DNA from: Apteryx mantelli
Taxonomy: Eukaryota; Chordata; Aves; Apterygiformes; Apterygidae
Reading direction: 5' to 3'
Length of the DNA stretch: 64,000 nt
Assembly: GCF_036417845.1 (NCBI RefSeq)
Contig: NC_090018.1
Location: forward strand, 248,001-312,000
The position numbers were made by a program, and so were the translations under genes. The stretch's first letter is position 1, and each line of letters opens with the position of its first letter. This document shows positions 59,585-64,000 of the stretch, in pieces. The notes under the pieces were generated by a model. It did not search any database and was not told the origin of the DNA. It saw only the letters and a list, made by a program, of their open reading frames with translations.

Positions 59585-62500
59585 ATGGCGGCGGCGGGGG
59601 GCGCGGGGGGCGCGGGGGAGCCCCCCGACCGGGCGGTGCAGTACCTGCTGGAGCTGAACCGCATCATCGCCAGCCAGCGGCACCTCCTGGCCTCGCAGCG
59701 CCGCCGCATCGCCCAGCTCGAGGGGCAGCTGCAGCGCCTGGCGCGGGAGAACCGCGACCTGCGCCTCCGCCGCGCGCCCCCCGCACAGGTACCCCGCCGC
59801 GCCGCGCAGCACCTGCACCGCACCGCACCGGCACCGCACCGCGCCGCGCGGGGGGCTGCGGGCCCGCTCGGGGGGGCTGCGGGCCAGGTCGGAGGTTCTG
59901 GGGGGCTACGGGCCTGGACGGAGGTTCTGGGGGGCTGCAGGCCTGGACGGAGGTTCTGGGGGGTCTACGGGCCCAGCTGGAGGTTCTGGGGTGTCTACAG
60001 GCCAGCTTGGAGGTTCTTGGGGTCTGTGGGCCAAGTCGGAGGTTCTGGGGGTCTACGGGCCCGGACGGAGGTTCTAGGGGGCTACAGGCCTGGACGGAGG
60101 TTCTGGGGGGTCTACAGGCCCAGTTGGAGGTTCTGGGGTGTCTACGGGCCAGCTTGGAGGTTCTTGGGCTCTGCGGGCCAGCTTAGAGGTTCTAGGGGGC
60201 TACGGGTCCAGTCAGAGGTTCTTGGGGTGTACAAGCCAGGTCAGAGGTTCTTGGGCTCTGCGGGCCAGCTTAGAGGTTCTAGGGGGCTACGGGTCCGGTC
60301 AGAGGTTCTTGGGGTGTACAGGCCAGGTCGGAGGTTCTTGGGGTCTGTGGGCCAAGTCGGAGGTTCTGGGGGTCTACGGGCCCAGACAGAGGTTCTGGGG
60401 GGTCTGTGGGCCAGCTTGGAGGTTCTTGGGGTCTGTGGGCCAGGTCAGAGGTTCTTGGGGTGTACAGGCCAGGTCGGAGGTTCTTGGGGGTCTGTGGGCC
60501 AGGTCGGAGGTTCTGGGGGGCTGCGGGCCTGAATGGAGGTACTTGAGGTCTATGGGCCCAGTCAGAGGTTCTTGGGGGTCTATGGGCCAGGTCAGAGGTT
60601 CTTGGGGGTCTATGGGCCAGGTCGGAGGTTCTTGAGGGGTACAGGCCCGCTCAGGGTGCTGGGGGGTCTATGGGCCAGGTCAGAGGTTTTTCAGGATCTG
60701 CGGGTCCGGTCAGAGGTGCTTGGGGGGTTACAGGCCAGGTCAGGGCTACTGGGAGGGTTATGGACCAGTCTGGAGCTAGCAGGAGGGTTGTGGGGCCAGT
60801 TTGGGGCTACTGGGGGGGTTATAGGTCAAGTTTGGGGCTACCAGGGGGGTTACAGGCAAGTTCAGGGCTACTAGGTTGGGTTATGGGGCCAGTTTGGGGC
60901 TACTAGGGGAGTTATGGGCTGGGTTGGGGCTACCGGGGGGGTTATGGGGCAGTTTGGGGGCCCTGGGGGGCTGTAGGGGGGTTGTGGGCCAGGCTGGGGG
61001 TCCCAGGGGGGACGGTGGAGCAGGGCCGGCGGGGGCAGCGCCCCACGGCAGCCCCCGCGGACGGCTGCACCCCGGCAGGGCCGCGCCGAGCAGGACGGGC
61101 AGTACCAGAACCACCTGGAGCGCGACGGGCAGTTCCCTGCCGGCTCCGACCCCGACCTGCCCTTCACGGGCCCCGGCGAGCGCGAGCCGCCCTACCTGGG
61201 CCACCTGGACCACGAGCCGCCCTACGCCGGCCACCTGGAGCACGAGGCGCCCTACGGGGACCGGGAGCGGGACCTGGAGCTGCCCTACCAGGGCCACCCG
61301 GAGCGCGAGGCTCCCTACCTGGCGCGCCTGGAGCGCGACGGGCAGTACGAGGCGCTGCCGGAGCGCGATGGCCAGTACCAGGGCCGCAAGGAGCGCGAGC
61401 GGCACTACCAGGGCCGCTCCGAGCGGGACCGGCCCTACCAGGGCCAGCCGGAGCGCGACGGGCAGTTCGCCGGCTGCCTGGAGCGGGAGCTCCAGTTCCC
61501 GGGCCCCGGGGACCGTGACGCGCCCTACCCGGGCCACCTGGACCGGGAGCTGCAGTACCAGGGCCGGCCGGAGCGGGACGGGCAGTACCTGGCGCACCTG
61601 GACCACGACGGGCAGTACTCGGCACACCTGGACAGGGACGCGCCATACTCGGCACACCTGGACCGGGACGCGCCCTACCAGGGGCATCTGGACCGGGACG
61701 CGCCCTACCAGGGGCACCTAGAGCGGGATGTGCCCTACCAGGGGCATCTGGACCGGGACGCTCCGTACCCGGCACATCTGGACCGGGACGCTCCGTATCC
61801 GGGGCACTTGGACCGGGACGCTCCATACTCAGGGCACTTGGACCGGGATGTGCCCTACCAGGGACACCTGGACCGGGATGCTCCATACCCGGGACACCTG
61901 GAGCGGGACGCGCCATACCCGTTGGCCTACCAGAAGCGACTGGAGCGGGACGGGCCCTACGCGGGCCGCGAGGGGCACTACGCGGAGCCCTGCGCCCGGG
62001 ACCGCTGCAGCGGCGCCCACCGCGACAGGGGCCCGCTCAGCCGGGGGGCCTCCCGCAGCTCCAGCCCTGGCGCCGGCGGCCACAGCACCAGCACCAGCAC
62101 CAGCCCCGCCACCACGCTCCAGCGGAAGTAAGGAATCCCCCGTCCGGGCGGCCGCGCCGGTTCCCCCGGCCCCCTGCGCGTGCCCGCGGGCTGGGTCGCC
62201 CTACGGGCTCCGTGGCGTCGCGTTCTAGGTCGCCCAACGCTGCGGGTTGCCCTACGGTCTAGGTCGCCCAATGCTGTGCATCACCCTGTGTTCTAGGTTG
62301 CCCAACACTGTGGGTAGCCCTATGTTCTAGGTTGTCTAATGTTGTGGGTCGAGCTATGTTCTAGGTTGCCCAATGCTAAGGGTTGCCCTATGTTCTAGGT
62401 TGCCCAATGCTAAGGGTCGCCTTACAGTCTAGGTCACCCAACACTGTGGGTTGCTTTATGTTCTAGGTCACCCAACGCTGCGGGTCAAGTTATGCTCTAG

Positions 62501-63000
62501 GTCTCCCAGCGCTGTGGGTCACATGACATTGCGGGTCGCCCAATGCCCCCACCCCAAGGCCCAATGGGAGCCTCCCCCTCTGCCCCCCGTTGCTATTGCA
62601 CACCCCGGTTCTAGGTCGCCCTACAGTCTAGTTTGCCCTACGGTCTATGTTGTGCTGCGGTCTAGCTCCCCCTGCCGGGACCCAGGCGTCCGGGCGCCCT
62701 GAGACCCTGGCACGCGTGCCGGGGGCTGAGCCCCGCCGTAACTCGTCGCAGCCCGGCGGGGGGGGGCAGGGGGGCCGCGTCCTCCCGCGTCCCCACGTCC
62801 GAGCAGATGCCGGAGCCGCGGGGGGGGGAGCCGCGTCAGGGCGCCCCGCGGCCGCCCCGTCTGCCGGGCCTGGCCCGCGGCCCGGACGCCTGGGTCCGCG
62901 GCGGGGGCGGGGCGGGGCCCGGACGCCGGGGCCCCAGCGTGCCGCGCTCTCACCCCCCCTCTCCCCCCAGGTCCGACCGGGACAGCTCCAGGACGGTGAG
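59585..63000 (+). CDS. IQSEC2: IQSEC2, N-terminal exons (gene continues past the window)
   Basis: IQ-motif and Sec7-domain ARF6 exchange factor of excitatory synapses. Three exons: 59585-59788, 61079-62127, 62971-63000. Exon 1 encodes a coiled coil, [20 protein letters not shown] and [20 protein letters not shown], matching the human IQSEC2 N-terminus. Exon 2 ends [20 protein letters not shown] then SPATTLQRK, a signature shared almost exactly with human IQSEC2. Exon 3 gives SDRDSSRTV (human SDGENSRTV). Between these, exon 2 is mostly a tandem HLDRDAPY-type repeat where human has a looser RE/RD-Y repeat. The IQ, Sec7 and PH domains lie beyond the window. Phases agree. Confidence 0.93.
59870..60720. 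repeat. GGAGGTTCTTGGGG minisatellite in IQSEC2 intron 1
   Basis: About 22 units of 33-40 bases: GGCC(A/C)(G/A)G(G/T)(T/A)CGGAGGTTCT followed by GGGGGTCTA(C/T)GG, decaying to GGGGTTAT(A)GG units up to about 61000. Confidence 0.93.
61190..61915 (+). repeat. Coding 36-bp repeat in IQSEC2 exon 2
   Basis: About 20 in-frame units of 12 residues, consensus [10 protein letters not shown]. The first ten are diverged ([20 protein letters not shown]) and the last ten nearly identical ([10 protein letters not shown]). The DNA unit is CTGGACCGGGACGC plus CCGTACC or CCTACCAGGGGCA. The frame is kept throughout. Confidence 0.95.
62220..62650. repeat. Repeat of GTTCTAGGTTGCCCAA units in IQSEC2 intron 2
   Basis: About ten units of 38-42 bases: CTA(T/C)G(T/G)TCTAGGTTGCCCAA followed by TGCT(A)AGGGTCGCC. 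Noticeably less GC-rich than its surroundings. Confidence 0.9.
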
Positions 63001-63419
63001 GTCAGTACCGGACGCCTGGGCCCCCCCGGAGCGGGCGGAGGGGGGGAGGCTGGGCGCCCGGACGCCTGGGCCCCGGGGGCGGGGGGGGTTGGGCGCCCGG
63101 ACGCCTGGGCCCCGCTCCCCAGGCATGGCCGGGAGGCGCGTTGCCGGGGCGCCGGGCGCACGTGGCGGCGGTTGCCAGGCGACGGCGCGGGCGGCGATGA
63201 CAGCGTGGGGGAGGCGTGACAGCGGGGGCCGCCGGCGTCGCCTGGCAACCGCAGCCCCGCCCCGCCCCCCGGCGCCCCGCCCCTCCCCCACCCGTGGGAA
63301 CGACCCCGGTGACCCCGGGGGCCCCCGCGTCGCGACGGGGCGGCGATATCGCGACGGGGCGGCGGTATCGCGACGGGGCGGCGGCGCAGGGCCGCTGCAT
63401 CCCCGGAGGGCGCTGATGA

Positions 63420-63850
63420 TGCGCAAGGTCGGGCAGCCCCGTGCGAGGCCGTGCGGCGTTGTGCAATGCCGTGCGACGTCACACCAGGTTGTGCGAGGCT
63501 GTGCGGCGTTGTGCAATGCCGTGCGACGTCACACCAGCTTGTGCGAGGCTGTGCGGCGTTGTGCAATGCCGTGTGACGCCATGTGACATCACACCAGCTT
63601 GTGCGAGGCCATGCGGCGTTGTGCAATGCCGTGCGACGTCACACCAGGTTGTGCGAGGCTGTGCGGCGTTGTGCAATGCCGTGCGACGTCACACCAGCTT
63701 GTGCGAGGCTGTGCGGCGTTGTGCAATGCCGTGTGACGCCATGTGACGTCACACCAGGTTGTGTGAGGCCGTGCGGCGTTGTGCAATGCCGTGCGATGCC
63801 GTGCGACGTCACACCAGCTTGTGCAAGGCTGTGCGACGCCGTGCACAGTC
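63420..63850. repeat. GACGTCA-bearing minisatellite in IQSEC2 intron 3
   Basis: Seven to eight units of 50-60 bases: GTGCGAGGCTGTGCGGCGTT, GTGCAATGCCGTG, CGACGTCACACCAG. Each has GACGTCA (near 63475, 63525, 63635, 63685, 63745, 63805), one of them a full TGACGTCA palindrome (about 63745). Degenerate GTGCAA(C/G)GCC units continue to the window edge. Confidence 0.93.
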
Positions 63851-64000
63851 ATGCCGGGTAATGCAAGGCCCCGCACTGCTGCGTAACGCCTTGCAGGGCT
63901 CTGCCCAGCAGCACAACGCCGTGCTGGCTCATGCAAGGCCGTGCAACACTGTGCATGGTTGCGCGACATCGTGCAACGCCACACCATGTTGTGCAATGCC

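Overview
The window is a gene-dense, very GC-rich piece of vertebrate chromosome. It carries 14 recognisable protein-coding genes, all spliced (GT-AG), with short introns and CpG-island promoters. Protein-level matches are strongest to vertebrate genes that lie on the human X chromosome (Xp11.2 and Xq28). The tiny C/G-homopolymer-filled introns, the abundance of minisatellites and the near absence of interspersed repeats suggest an avian, or at least sauropsid, microchromosome. That assignment is inference. I recognised no LINE, SINE, DNA transposon, viral element, tRNA, rRNA or CRISPR.

Layout, left to right: HSD17B10 (+, 3' end only), NAA10 (+), WDR45 (-, its last exons fall in a 200-N gap), GPKOW (-), MAGIX-like (+, weak), PLP2 (+), FTSJ1 (+), PQBP1 (-), TIMM17B (+), PRICKLE3 (-), ALAS2 (+, with a 5'UTR iron-responsive element), AVPR2-like V2 receptor (+), SMC1A (+, all 25 exons), IQSEC2 (+, first three coding exons, runs off the right edge). 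Head-to-head pairs sharing a CpG promoter are GPKOW/MAGIX, PQBP1/TIMM17B and PRICKLE3/ALAS2. Tail-to-tail pairs are NAA10/WDR45, FTSJ1/PQBP1 (poly(A) signals about 75 bp apart) and TIMM17B/PRICKLE3. The genes are mostly unrelated housekeeping functions (N-terminal acetylation, autophagy, splicing, tRNA methylation, mitochondrial import, cohesin) plus haem synthesis and a hormone receptor. They share a neighbourhood, not a pathway.

Most non-coding sequence between these exons is tandem repeat. The most unusual pattern is that in four separate genes (GPKOW, TIMM17B, PRICKLE3, SMC1A) the intronic minisatellite unit contains the 3' end of the preceding exon together with its 5' splice site, so each intron carries a series of decoy donors. 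Other standouts are a V2 receptor whose second intracellular loop is interrupted by about 1.3 kb of repeat that stays open and in frame, an IQSEC2 exon made largely of 12-residue repeats, a dispersed near-palindromic motif (core GGACGCCTGGGTCC) found dozens of times, and promoters in which CCAAT or ZNF143-like sites are tandemly multiplied. Several genes, above all GPKOW, show single missing bases in otherwise conserved coding sequence. I think these are mostly consensus errors.
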